Assembly (NCBI GenBank): GCA_020216575.1
Contig: JAIUYC010000019.1
Span: 1 to 12,531, forward strand
Source: Coleofasciculus sp. S288
GTDB lineage: Bacteria; Cyanobacteriota; Cyanobacteriia; Cyanobacteriales; Coleofasciculaceae
Direction: 5' to 3'
DNA: 12,531 nt
Shown here: in pieces, positions 5,909-12,531 of the stretch
How positions within the stretch are numbered: position 1 is the first letter of the stretch
Layout of the letters: the number at the start of each line of letters is the position of its first letter
Made by a program: the position numbers and the translations under genes
The notes under the pieces: generated by a model
Told to the model about the DNA's origin: nothing
Databases searched by the model: none
What the model saw: the letters and a program-made list of their open reading frames with translations, nothing else

Positions 5909-6211
5909 ATGAATAACGGCATCTTTGGCGGAACAGTCCTAGAAAAGCCCGAATCTCGTTACACCAGCGATGGCGAACGGAAAATAGCCAGCTTCTACAT
6001 TGAGTTTACGTTCCGTTCTGGCGACAATCAGAAAACGGGAAGGCTCAAGGTAACAGCTTGGGGATTGAATGCGGAACAAGCGGAAAAGCTTGAACCAGAG
6101 GATAGTGTCCTTATAGAAGGACGGCTGAGCATGAATACGATCGAACGTCCTGAAGGGTTCAAGGAGAAACGCGCTGAGCTGACAGCAAATCGCATCTTTA
6201 CGGCTTCCTAG
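5909..6211 (+). CDS. Ycf41-like single-stranded DNA-binding OB-fold protein
   Basis: A 100-residue protein with OB-fold features like those of the short cyanobacterial/plastid SSB relatives annotated Ycf41. It starts MNNGIFGGTVLEKPESRYTS, has LKVTAWG at about 46-52, and the segment EGRLSMNTIERPEGFKEKRA at about 70-89, which I recognise as the most conserved part of that group. It ends at ANRIFTAS with no acidic SSB tail, so it probably cannot recruit partners the way the neighbouring SSB can. Start: ATG at 5909 with AAGGAG 11 nt upstream. It has its own leader hairpin and its own terminator. Two different SSB types side by side suggest distinct roles in plasmid or transfer DNA handling; this is inference. 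Confidence 0.85.
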   Translation: MNNGIFGGTVLEKPESRYTSDGERKIASFYIEFTFRSGDNQKTGRLKVTAWGLNAEQAEKLEPEDSVLIEGRLSMNTIERPEGFKEKRAELTANRIFTAS

Positions 6212-6217
6212 TGGGAG

Positions 6218-6256
6218 AAGTTCTGGCGCAACAAAGCGCTGGGACTTAATCTTTTT
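6218..6256 (+). terminator. Rho-independent terminator of the Ycf41-like gene
   Basis: Twelve consecutive pairs (AAGTTCTGGCGC with GCGCTGGGACTT, three of them G-T) close an AACAAA loop at 6230-6235, followed by AATC and TTTTT at 6252-6256. It begins seven bases after the stop codon and ends the SSB block. Confidence 0.85.
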
Positions 6257-6741
6257 GCCATAGTGCTACAGCGGAGTACCCTCCTTCTCGGAGCTTTCCC
6301 CACATCAATATGTGATCGCCTTCAATGAAACCATAGGGTGTTTCCTAACTTTTCCCGATAACAGCAGAAATATTTCTATAAAGCAACATTCTATTTGGTT
6401 ATATGGCTTGATTGCCTCCGTCGAGGGCGACTGTTGCACTCAAAAAGCTGCAACCCTAAATTTTTGCAGGTTATACTCTTAATCAACTGCACAACAAGGG
6501 CAGCAAGCTTAGTGCGGAATGTGTAGGGAGTATCTACGATTATCTAGACCAGCCCGAATGCTCTTGAGTGCTGAAATTCGGAATTTTATAGCTGTCCCAG
6601 CTTGAACTTGAATAAAACCTTGTAGGAAGGATTGGCTAGCCAGCTCTTGTCTGAACCATGCAACGCTTTGTGTGGCAATTAGTTCATAGTGAATCAAATT
6701 AGGGTAATGAGCATCTACCTAGTAATTTTGAGGAACTTTTT
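6257..6741. other. Intergenic stretch with no recognisable gene
   Basis: About 480 bp between the SSB terminator and the next operon. The longest minus-strand frame (6509-6697) has only a TTG start, no ribosome binding site and no recognisable domain. A small inverted repeat, CTGCAA near 6450 with TTGCAG near 6466, has no T-run. No tRNA, repeat array or transposase remnant was recognised. The promoter of the following operon should lie in the last 100 bp. GAGGA about 8 nt before the ATG at 6742 is the ribosome binding site. Confidence 0.5.
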
Positions 6742-7194
6742 ATGGAACCGGTAGGACTAACGGCTACTGCGATCGCGACTTTGATTGTAACTAAAGCCTT
6801 TGAAAAAACTGGTGAAAGGTTAGGCGAGAAGGTGCTTGAGAAAGCAGGAAAGTTGATGACTCTGCTGAAAGCAAGATTTCCCAAAGCTGATGCCGAGATT
6901 GTGCGAGTGGAGCAACAACCCCTAGATGCTGGGGAAGCACAGCTAGATCTAGATACAGTTGTTGCCGGAGAGATAGAAGCAGCAGCTAAGAAAGATCCTG
7001 AAGTGGCTAAAGCGGTTAATGAATTGGCAGAAGAAGCCAAGGCAGACCCTAATGCCAAGCTGACTCAAACCATTCAATCTATGGAAAATAAGGTGAATTC
7101 TCAGTCACCAACTGTTCAGAATTTTGGAAAGCTGGCAGAGGAAATTAAGGCTGTCTTCCAGGGAAATACTATTCAGGGTCCAATTAATTTTTGA
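6742..7194 (+). CDS. Helical protein with C-terminal amyloid-like motif, candidate death-type effector
   Basis: A 150-residue protein. Residues 5-20 (GLTATAIATLIVTKAF) form a hydrophobic or amphipathic helix, followed by EKTGERLGEKVLEKAGKLM, a pattern I associate with small cyanobacterial proteins near NLR, CHAT and TIR conflict genes. The middle is charged helix with two related KDPEVAKAV / ADPNAKLTQ segments at about 84-110. The protein ends in FQGNTIQGPINF (139-150), a Gly/Asn/Gln-rich strand motif resembling bacterial amyloid signalling motifs and fungal PP/RHIM-like motifs. A helical membrane-active N-terminus with such a C-terminus is the layout of Bell/HeLo-type pore-forming effectors. 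This reading is inference; the family is not firmly recognised. Start ATG at 6742 has GAGGA about 8 nt upstream. The next gene begins directly after its stop, indicating an operon. Confidence 0.7.
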   Translation: MEPVGLTATAIATLIVTKAFEKTGERLGEKVLEKAGKLMTLLKARFPKADAEIVRVEQQPLDAGEAQLDLDTVVAGEIEAAAKKDPEVAKAVNELAEEAKADPNAKLTQTIQSMENKVNSQSPTVQNFGKLAEEIKAVFQGNTIQGPINF

Positions 7195-7494
7195 ATGACT
7201 ATGCCGCAAACTGGCGGAGGGGATGTAGGGTCTCCACAAAACACGATAAGCCAGGAATCGCATGGTGAAATAGAACGCAGCGAACTGCTAGATCGTTTGA
7301 GTAGTTGTTCTGCGGGTATTTTTCGCAAAGTGGCGTCTTACCTGCGACCACCTACTGGGACTCTATCATCAGAGATGAGTTCTCAGGCGATTCGGGCAGC
7401 AGAACTGCTTGAGTGGGCAGAGCATCCTGATGGCTGCGGGATTGAACAGCTTTATGATGCTTATCTGCGAGCAACTGGAAAACGAAAATCTTAG
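7195..7494 (+). CDS. Stand-alone effector-associated (EAD) domain adaptor
   Basis: A 99-residue protein. Residues 1-26 are a flexible Gly/Gln/Ser-rich lead (PQTGGGDVGSPQNTISQ). Residues 29-95 form one EAD module: ELLDRLSSCSAGIFRKVASYL, then SSQAIRAAELLEWAE at about 62-76, and the typical ending HPDGCGIEQLYDAYL. EADs are small helical death-fold-like modules in cyanobacterial and other bacterial conflict proteins; homotypic EAD contacts are proposed to join sensors to effectors such as CHAT or caspase-like proteases. The same module, about 70% identical by eye, begins the next gene. The ATG at 7195 abuts the preceding TGA; a second ATG at 7201 is possible. Ribosome binding is weak, so translation may be coupled. 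The protein has no other domain, so it likely acts as an adaptor or a modulator of the EAD-CHASE2 protein. Confidence 0.8.
   Translation: MTMPQTGGGDVGSPQNTISQESHGEIERSELLDRLSSCSAGIFRKVASYLRPPTGTLSSEMSSQAIRAAELLEWAEHPDGCGIEQLYDAYLRATGKRKS
7369..7406 (+). repeat. Near-identical EAD-coding repeat, copy 1
   Basis: These 38 bases, coding for the SEMSSQAIRAAEL part of the adaptor's EAD, recur at 7640-7677 in the EAD-CHASE2 gene with one difference (g7389 versus a7660). The flanking EAD-coding sequence is also similar, so the two EADs arose by a fairly recent local duplication or are kept alike by gene conversion. Confidence 0.85.
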
Positions 7495-7540
7495 AGGATA
7501 AGTCTGCAAGAAGCCGTAACTAATCTTTTGCCACGAACAC

Positions 7541-9055
7541 ATGAACCGAGATGAGTTGCTAGATAAGTTAAGCAATTGCCCTCCTGGTATTTTCCGTAAA
7601 GTAGTAACTTATTTGAAGCCACCTGCTGGTACTCTCTCCTCAGAGATGAGTTCTCAGGCAATTCGGGCAGCAGAACTCTTGGAGTGGACAGAACATTTAG
7701 ATGGTCTAGGCATTGAGGAACTGGAGAAGTGCTACCGAAGGGCAATTGGCGAGCAACCTACACCTAGTAAGCGTAGTCTCAGGGAAGTGATTCTCACAAG
7801 CCTATTAATCTCAGGCTTAACAACAAGCTTAGTTATTGGAATGCGATGGCAAGGAAAGCTACAAACATTAGAACTACAGGCTTTTGACCTCTTAATGCGG
7901 CAACAACCGATTATAGGACGGGACAAAAGGCTTGTAGTTGTCCGTGTAACTTCAGATGATACTGAGCATCTAAATCAGCCCCCAGAAGAGAAGGGAGATG
8001 GAGGGCGAACCCTTTCAGATTCCACACTCGATAAACTTTTGGAAAAACTGAATAAGCATCAGCCGCGAGTTATTGGCTTAGATATTTTCCGCGAAGGGGA
8101 TGTCAAGCCTGACTATGTCCATTTAGAAACCAGTCTGCGCGAGGGTCGCCTTATTGCTGTATGCAAGGGTGAGATTTATGAAAATAATATTAAACAAAGA
8201 TTTTTTTCTGCTCCTAATAACGTACCTAAAGAACGCATTGGCTTTGCTGATTTGGCAGTCGATCAGGATGATGTTACCCGTCGCCATCTTTTGTTAATGG
8301 GATTGGATGACAAACGACCTTGTAAAGCGCATCAAGTAGAAGCTTTGAGTCTCAAGTTAGCGCTTAGTTATTTGAAGGAAAAAGGCATCACACGCCAGGA
8401 TACTGAAGCTGATGACTTTCTAAAGATTGGCACGGTTAAATTTTCACCATTAAAACTCCATACTGGTGGCTATCATCATCCCGATTCAGATGTAGATGGA
8501 GGAATCCAGGTGATGCTCAATTATCGTCCTTACCAGAGGTATGAAAAAGACATTGCACGAGTGTTTTCTCTTACAGAAGTCTTGAGCGAGCGGCTTACCA
8601 CTGACATAGTGAAAGACCGTATCGTTCTGATCGGTGTCGATGAACTAGAAGATCGTCATAAGACACCTTTCTCTAGGGGAACTCAGCTTTCTGAAACATT
8701 ACCGGGGGTTTTTGTTCATGCTCAGATGGTGAGTCATATCCTCGATATAGTTGAGGGTAAACGTCCATTGATATGGACTTGGCCTTTGTGGGGTGATGCT
8801 CTTTGGTTGTGGGGTTGGTCATTGGTAGGAGGTCTACTTGCTTGGGTAGTGCATTGGCGAAGCTTGCGAGAAGTGGAATTACTACTAAAACTTGGCTTTT
8901 TCAACGGAGTTGCTTTCGCAATTTTGTACGGATTATGCTGGGGATTCCTAATGGTAGGCGGCTGGATATCTCTCGTCCCGTCAGTTATAGATCTGTTAAT
9001 TACCAGCGTAAGTGTAGCAGTATATGCATTACTCAAACCACGAGTAGAACAGTAG
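7541..9055 (+). CDS. EAD-CHASE2 transmembrane receptor-like protein
   Basis: A 504-residue membrane protein. Residues 4-70 are an EAD module (DELLDKLSNCPPGIFRKVVTYL ... IRAAELLEW). A membrane helix follows at about 82-100. Residues 105-410 are a CHASE2 extracytoplasmic sensor domain: early LQAFDLLMRQQP, RLVVVRVTSDD, PRVIGLDIFRE, later KDRIVLIGVDELEDRHKTPF and LPGVFVHAQMVSHIL. Three further helices lie at about 417-437, 448-470 and 474-497, and the protein stops four residues later (RVEQ). CHASE2 normally feeds a cytoplasmic C-terminal kinase or cyclase; here there is none, so the only intracellular signalling part is the N-terminal EAD. That implies signal relay by EAD-EAD contact, perhaps with the adjacent adaptor. 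The ligand is unknown. ATG at 7541 lies 46 bp after the adaptor gene; no strong ribosome binding site is seen. Confidence 0.88.
   Translation: MNRDELLDKLSNCPPGIFRKVVTYLKPPAGTLSSEMSSQAIRAAELLEWTEHLDGLGIEELEKCYRRAIGEQPTPSKRSLREVILTSLLISGLTTSLVIGMRWQGKLQTLELQAFDLLMRQQPIIGRDKRLVVVRVTSDDTEHLNQPPEEKGDGGRTLSDSTLDKLLEKLNKHQPRVIGLDIFREGDVKPDYVHLETSLREGRLIAVCKGEIYENNIKQRFFSAPNNVPKERIGFADLAVDQDDVTRRHLLLMGLDDKRPCKAHQVEALSLKLALSYLKEKGITRQDTEADDFLKIGTVKFSPLKLHTGGYHHPDSDVDGGIQVMLNYRPYQRYEKDIARVFSLTEVLSERLTTDIVKDRIVLIGVDELEDRHKTPFSRGTQLSETLPGVFVHAQMVSHILDIVEGKRPLIWTWPLWGDALWLWGWSLVGGLLAWVVHWRSLREVELLLKLGFFNGVAFAILYGLCWGFLMVGGWISLVPSVIDLLITSVSVAVYALLKPRVEQ
7640..7677 (+). repeat. Near-identical EAD-coding repeat, copy 2
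   Basis: Partner of the repeat at 7369-7406, 271 bp downstream in the same orientation. It codes for the same EAD segment at the start of the EAD-CHASE2 protein. Confidence 0.85.
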
Positions 9056-9082
9056 GCATTTATACGTAAATAATTGAGTTCG

Positions 9083-9967
9083 ATGAAGTTATTTTTGCCA
9101 AATCAAAAATTTACATTAGCTATCACTTTTGCATTTTTAATTAGTGCAAATATCTTTACTAATTTACAGATAAAAACTGTAGCTATAGCAGCTAAAAATG
9201 ACTCTAATTTATTGAAAAATCGACTGGTTGGTTCAGATATTAAGCAAATGGTTAACGATAGTAATTACTTAATTTTCATTCCTCGCGAACTAACAGCTAA
9301 AGATGATGCACCTGGGCGGCGGAAACCAGGAGGAAAACATGGTGGTAATAAGTGTCCATCTGTCAGCCTACCCCTTACTGCCTTAGTACCCGGTGAAGAA
9401 GCTGTGAGCAACTCACAAGGAGAATCTCCTGTAGTAAGTGTCTCGAAATCATTTCGGACGTTAACAGCAAAAGCTGACCCAACTTTTTGGTTTTATGTTC
9501 CTTATGGATCTGATTTTGAACTCGATGCAGAGTTTGTTTTGACAACTCTCAATGAGAATCAGAAGATGTCACTTGTATCCAAAACTGTTTATCGGCTAGA
9601 AAACACACCCGGTATCATTCCCATTCCCTTATCATTACCTGAGATTGGAAAAGATTATTATTGGTCTTTCACAATTAAATGCGATAAAGACCGAGCAGCA
9701 AATATTTCTGTCAATGGGAAAATCCAGCAGGTTAAGCCCAGTCCACAATTTACACCTCTAGAAACAGCAACCCCAGAGGAAAAAGCAATTCTTTACGCTA
9801 GAGATGGCTTATGGAATGATGCTCTAAGCACACTAATCAAAGAAGTTCGTCCACGCGACCGCCAAAGAGCTACGTTGCTAATGACTCAATTGTTGCAGTC
9901 TGTTCAACTGGATAGCTTCTCTCAACAGCCGATTGTTGAATGTTGTACTCCAGTTGAAGAACAGTAA
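9083..9967 (+). CDS. Secreted DUF928-family protein
   Basis: A 294-residue protein with an N-terminal signal sequence (MKLFLPNQKFTLAITFAFLISANIF) and a possible AIA|A cleavage site near residues 35-38. The DUF928 pattern follows: PGRRKPGGKHGG, CPSVSLPLTALVPG, LTAKADPTFWFYVPY, then EFVLTTL, TPGIIPIPLSLPEIGKDYYW, and FTIKCDKDRAANISVNGKIQ. The last 75 residues (TPLETATPEEKAILYARDGLWNDALSTL...) resemble the short helical tail common in this family. DUF928 proteins are cyanobacterial, exported and of unknown function, often encoded near CHASE2 and CHAT genes. I chose ATG 9083 over the in-frame TTG at 9074 because it starts the signal peptide. It lies 27 bp after the EAD-CHASE2 gene and is probably co-transcribed. 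An extracytoplasmic partner of the CHASE2 domain is a plausible role, not demonstrated. Confidence 0.85.
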   Translation: MKLFLPNQKFTLAITFAFLISANIFTNLQIKTVAIAAKNDSNLLKNRLVGSDIKQMVNDSNYLIFIPRELTAKDDAPGRRKPGGKHGGNKCPSVSLPLTALVPGEEAVSNSQGESPVVSVSKSFRTLTAKADPTFWFYVPYGSDFELDAEFVLTTLNENQKMSLVSKTVYRLENTPGIIPIPLSLPEIGKDYYWSFTIKCDKDRAANISVNGKIQQVKPSPQFTPLETATPEEKAILYARDGLWNDALSTLIKEVRPRDRQRATLLMTQLLQSVQLDSFSQQPIVECCTPVEEQ

Positions 9968-10029
9968 GTAGCTCAATAGAGTAGACTTCTTCCAAAAAGG
10001 CTCAGGTAAGAATCTTAAACCACAGATAG

Positions 10030-10067
10030 ACACAGATGAATTTAAGGTTATGTGTGTGCATCTGTGT
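10030..10067. repeat. Inverted repeat between convergent genes
   Basis: ACACAGATG (10030-10038) pairs with CATCTGTGT (10059-10067) across 20 bases and is followed by TTTG. An additional CACAGATAGA precedes it. It lies between the convergent DUF928 and CHAT genes and may act as a weak terminator for the plus-strand operon. The CACAGATG-type wording resembles dispersed repeats common in cyanobacterial genomes. The rest of the 242-bp gap shows only a short CTTGC/GCAAG hairpin near 10083-10100. Confidence 0.5.
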
Positions 10068-10209
10068 TTTGTTCATAAACCCTTGCTGAATTTTGCAAGA
10101 ACCCCATAATCTGCGCTCACAACGAAGGATGAAAATTCTTATTCCTTCTGCTTTATTTTCAAGATAGATTTAGTGTTGTAAAATTTGACAATCTGATAAC
10201 CAGTTATGG

Positions 10210-12531
10210 TCAGTTTCCGACAAGGATGAAGGGTGCCCAGTGATATGGAGTATTCTTGTTGACGTCGGGAGTTTTCAAGAGACTTTGTTGGGCAAGATGC
10301 AGTGCTTCTACTTTACTCATGTTGTTTTTCACTAAATTTTCATAAAACTTCTCCATGAGAACTTTAGAAGATTCCTGGTCTACTTTCCACAGTGGCGCAA
10401 TTGTACTATTAGCTCCAGACCTTACAGCTATCCCGGCAATTCCTAAGACGGCTCGGTTATCTCCGGATGCTGTCTGGCACGCACTCAGGACAAGTAACTC
10501 AATCGCTCTGTTCGGTTTTCCAGATCGGAGTAGTTTTCCAAACTCGTTGATGTTGATGGCATACTGATTGATGACATTAGAATCGTCATCAGTGATAATA
10601 TAAGTTTCCTGGGGATTAGAGCTAAACTGACCGTGAGTTGCAAGGTGAATTAAGTTGTAGGAGGAGGACACAACCTCGTCTTGAAAAGACTTTTTGGTGA
10701 ATTCTGCTCCAAGGAGTATCTTAGGATTTTTGAAAAAATCTTTAACTGAGTCAATCTGGCTAGATACCCAATCTGGAGGATCGAAGTTAGGGCGCTTTTT
10801 AATTGCTCCAGCAATTAAAGCATTTAACCGTACTGGTTCAGAATTTTTAGGTTTTAGAAGCTGAACGCTATAAGCTAGAGCAACAGCATAGCTTTTTTGT
10901 ATCAAAAATTGTTGACCATCGTGAAGCGCTGCCATTGGAATACGCCGCAAAGAACTATCTAAAATAAAGATTAAGGTTTTAACTGCATTTTCTTTTAAGA
11001 GTTTATCAAAGGGGTGAATTAACCATTGATATAAAGTTTTGAGAGGGGTTTCCTGACCTTCGTAAAAGGCGGACGAGGTTAGGTTTTCATAGGCAGAATT
11101 TATTGTGTTTTGCACAATTTCTTTATCTTTTTTAGTTGCTGTATAGAAAAGAGGTTTTCCCCGCACCTTAAGAATTACAGCTAAACGATCTTTCAAAATA
11201 ATTGGATATATAAATGCTGCTTGCTGATCGGTGTCAAGAACCTGGTCAAGTCGATTCAATAATACTTTTATTGGCTCGTTCTGATTATCAACTCGATTAG
11301 TTCTCACTGGACTAATATTTCGGAGGCTGCACTGAAGGCGGTTCTCCAGTTCTGCTAACTGGAGTGATTCAACATAGTAAAGGGATTTTTGGAGATTTTC
11401 TTGATTCTCTTGACTCAATTTAGTTTCTCCAGACGGTAAGAGCAGAGAAACTAGTTCTCGGTAGATGGGTTCTATATTGTCCCGAAAGGAAAACTGAACA
11501 TCTGAATTGATAGAGAGCAAATCACTGCGAACAGATTCGAGGGTTTTGATAGCAGCTTCGTAACTGGCGATCGCTTCCTCCCTCTTGCCCTCACCCTCAG
11601 CATCAAGCAAACGCCCTAGTTGCCACTGCCACTGATAAGCGATATCCGGTGCTTCGGTTGGCTGGGCAAGGTATAGAGCCTTTTTAGTTAGCTCTTTTGC
11701 AGTATCTCGACACTGCTGTGCATTTTGGCACTGCCCTATATTTTCATCCTGTTTCTTGTTTTCACATTGCCAAGCAAAATATTCATATAAACCTCCCAAA
11801 TTACCCAGTATATAAGACTGGATGCGAGACTGGATGCGCTCGTTTTTTAGTTTTTTAGCATTTTCAAAAGCTTTTTTATTTAATATTTGTTCAACTAAAT
11901 TCCATGTTTCTTTTTCATTTTTATTGGTTTTCTGTAGTAGGAATACAAGGCTTTTGGCAATATTAATTTGAGCGTATATTTTGGCTATAATATTAGGTAC
12001 GTTATCATCAGTTAATCCTTGATAAATTTTGGACTCTAAAGCTTTTATGCTATTAAAATCATAATTCTCAAGTCCATCTACATCTAGAATTAAACTTAGA
12101 CAATTGAGCTGTGCTTTTATTTTGTAAGTGGATAAAGAAGATTCTCGAGTTGATGAACAAGATTTTCCATCCTGAAAAATTGCCGACTTATAGTAGTTAT
12201 AAGCTTTTTGATATAAGCTGATATCTGAAATTGGAGAATCTTCCTCTCTCAAACGCCAAGGCATATAGTCATACTTAGTGCGTGCTACCCGATCGCGCTC
12301 AAGATTCCCTCTAGCTCTGAGAGTATTGCCTAAGCTCAAAAGAATAGCACTCCTAGCTTGAGCAAGCCTTTCAGCCTGCTCAGGAGAGGAGGACAAACTG
12401 TCAACTATCTCTAAACTCCTCTTCAAAATCTGTTCTGATTGTTCTAACCTACCAATCGTTCGCAAAACATCACCAAAGATGCGTAAGCTATTGACTTGAA
12501 CTAAGTCGGGTTGTCTGAGAGGCTCACTGAC
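10210..12531 (-). CDS. CHAT-domain (caspase-family) protease with helical-repeat N-terminus (5' end outside window)
   Basis: Minus-strand frame open through the right window edge: 773 residues are visible and the true start lies further right. The N-terminal part (to about residue 400 of the visible part) is helical with TPR-like segments such as NSLRIFGDVLRTIGRLEQSEQILKRSLEI at the edge and REEAIASYEAAIKTLESVRSDLL at about 317-339. The C-terminal part (about 430-773) is a CHAT domain: LDSSLRRIPMAALHDG, IHLATHGQF with catalytic His at 633, LSACQTASGD with catalytic Cys at 685, then LGIAGIAVRSGANSTIAPLWKVDQESS and the end HWAPFILVG. The dyad is intact, so it should be an active caspase-like peptidase. 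Family members act in cyanobacterial stress and conflict pathways after activation by a partner. It faces the EAD/CHASE2/DUF928 operon; no EAD is visible in its present part, though one could lie beyond the edge. Confidence 0.9.
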   Translation of the reverse strand, partial: VSEPLRQPDLVQVNSLRIFGDVLRTIGRLEQSEQILKRSLEIVDSLSSSPEQAERLAQARSAILLSLGNTLRARGNLERDRVARTKYDYMPWRLREEDSPISDISLYQKAYNYYKSAIFQDGKSCSSTRESSLSTYKIKAQLNCLSLILDVDGLENYDFNSIKALESKIYQGLTDDNVPNIIAKIYAQINIAKSLVFLLQKTNKNEKETWNLVEQILNKKAFENAKKLKNERIQSRIQSYILGNLGGLYEYFAWQCENKKQDENIGQCQNAQQCRDTAKELTKKALYLAQPTEAPDIAYQWQWQLGRLLDAEGEGKREEAIASYEAAIKTLESVRSDLLSINSDVQFSFRDNIEPIYRELVSLLLPSGETKLSQENQENLQKSLYYVESLQLAELENRLQCSLRNISPVRTNRVDNQNEPIKVLLNRLDQVLDTDQQAAFIYPIILKDRLAVILKVRGKPLFYTATKKDKEIVQNTINSAYENLTSSAFYEGQETPLKTLYQWLIHPFDKLLKENAVKTLIFILDSSLRRIPMAALHDGQQFLIQKSYAVALAYSVQLLKPKNSEPVRLNALIAGAIKKRPNFDPPDWVSSQIDSVKDFFKNPKILLGAEFTKKSFQDEVVSSSYNLIHLATHGQFSSNPQETYIITDDDSNVINQYAININEFGKLLRSGKPNRAIELLVLSACQTASGDNRAVLGIAGIAVRSGANSTIAPLWKVDQESSKVLMEKFYENLVKNNMSKVEALHLAQQSLLKTPDVNKNTPYHWAPFILVGN

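Noticed and set aside
6445..6475. CTGCAA/TTGCAG inverted repeat as a terminator or riboswitch
   Set aside because: The stem is only six pairs, has no T-run after it and matches no RNA family I know.
6509..6697. A 62-codon minus-strand reading frame in the large intergenic stretch
   Set aside because: It has only a TTG start, no ribosome binding site, no recognisable domain and no neighbour support.
8734..9069. Frames of 88-100 codons on both strands overlapping the end of the EAD-CHASE2 gene
   Set aside because: They overlap the membrane-helix coding part of a real gene in other frames and show no domain features.
1..12531. CRISPR array, tRNA/rRNA genes, relaxase, oriT, replication origin, att sites
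   Set aside because: I looked for spaced direct repeats, tRNA-like folds, relaxase motifs and iterons, and saw none that could be supported.

Overview
The window looks like accessory DNA from a cyanobacterium, most likely a filamentous one. The palindrome GCGATCGC (HIP1) occurs about eleven times in 12.5 kb, well above chance. Several protein families are typical of cyanobacteria: a Ycf41-like SSB, DUF928, CHASE2, effector-associated (EAD) domains and a CHAT protease. There is also a heptanucleotide tandem repeat. A conjugation-type gene block beside two ssDNA-binding protein genes suggests a plasmid or an integrative conjugative element, but no relaxase, oriT, replication gene or att site is visible.

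Region 1 (1-4462, minus strand) is part of a type IV secretion/conjugation operon. Read in the direction of transcription it holds a prepilin with a long leader (VirB2/TrbC-like), a small two-helix membrane protein (VirB3/TrbD-like), a large ATPase (VirB4/TrbE-like), a secreted helical protein (VirB5/TrbJ-like by position and character) and the first codons of a further gene running off the left edge. This is the canonical B2-B3-B4-B5 order.

Region 2 (4463-6741) starts with the divergent control region, which carries two adjacent dyad-symmetric sites. A small membrane-protein gene follows, then a 140-bp MITE-like element that supplies the last base of that gene's stop codon. Next come a strong intrinsic terminator and two separate ssDNA-binding protein genes: a classical SSB with an acidic tail and a short Ycf41-like OB protein. 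Each SSB gene has its own strong terminator, and each is preceded about 50 nt upstream of its start by the same GCCTATCGGC hairpin leader, although the two proteins are only distantly related. About 480 bp without a recognisable gene follows.

Region 3 (6742-12531) looks like a conflict/programmed-death type module. Four plus-strand genes lie close together: a helical protein with a C-terminal FQGNTIQGPINF motif resembling amyloid-signalling motifs, a stand-alone EAD adaptor, an EAD-CHASE2 transmembrane receptor-like protein, and a secreted DUF928 protein. Facing them is a long helical/TPR-like CHAT caspase-family protein that is cut by the right window edge and has its His/Cys dyad intact. 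A reasonable but unproven model is that CHASE2 senses something outside the membrane and EAD-EAD contacts relay the signal inside to the adaptor and to effectors such as the CHAT protease or the N-terminally hydrophobic amyloid-motif protein. This third region is more AT-rich to the eye and nearly free of HIP1, so its origin may differ from the conjugation block.
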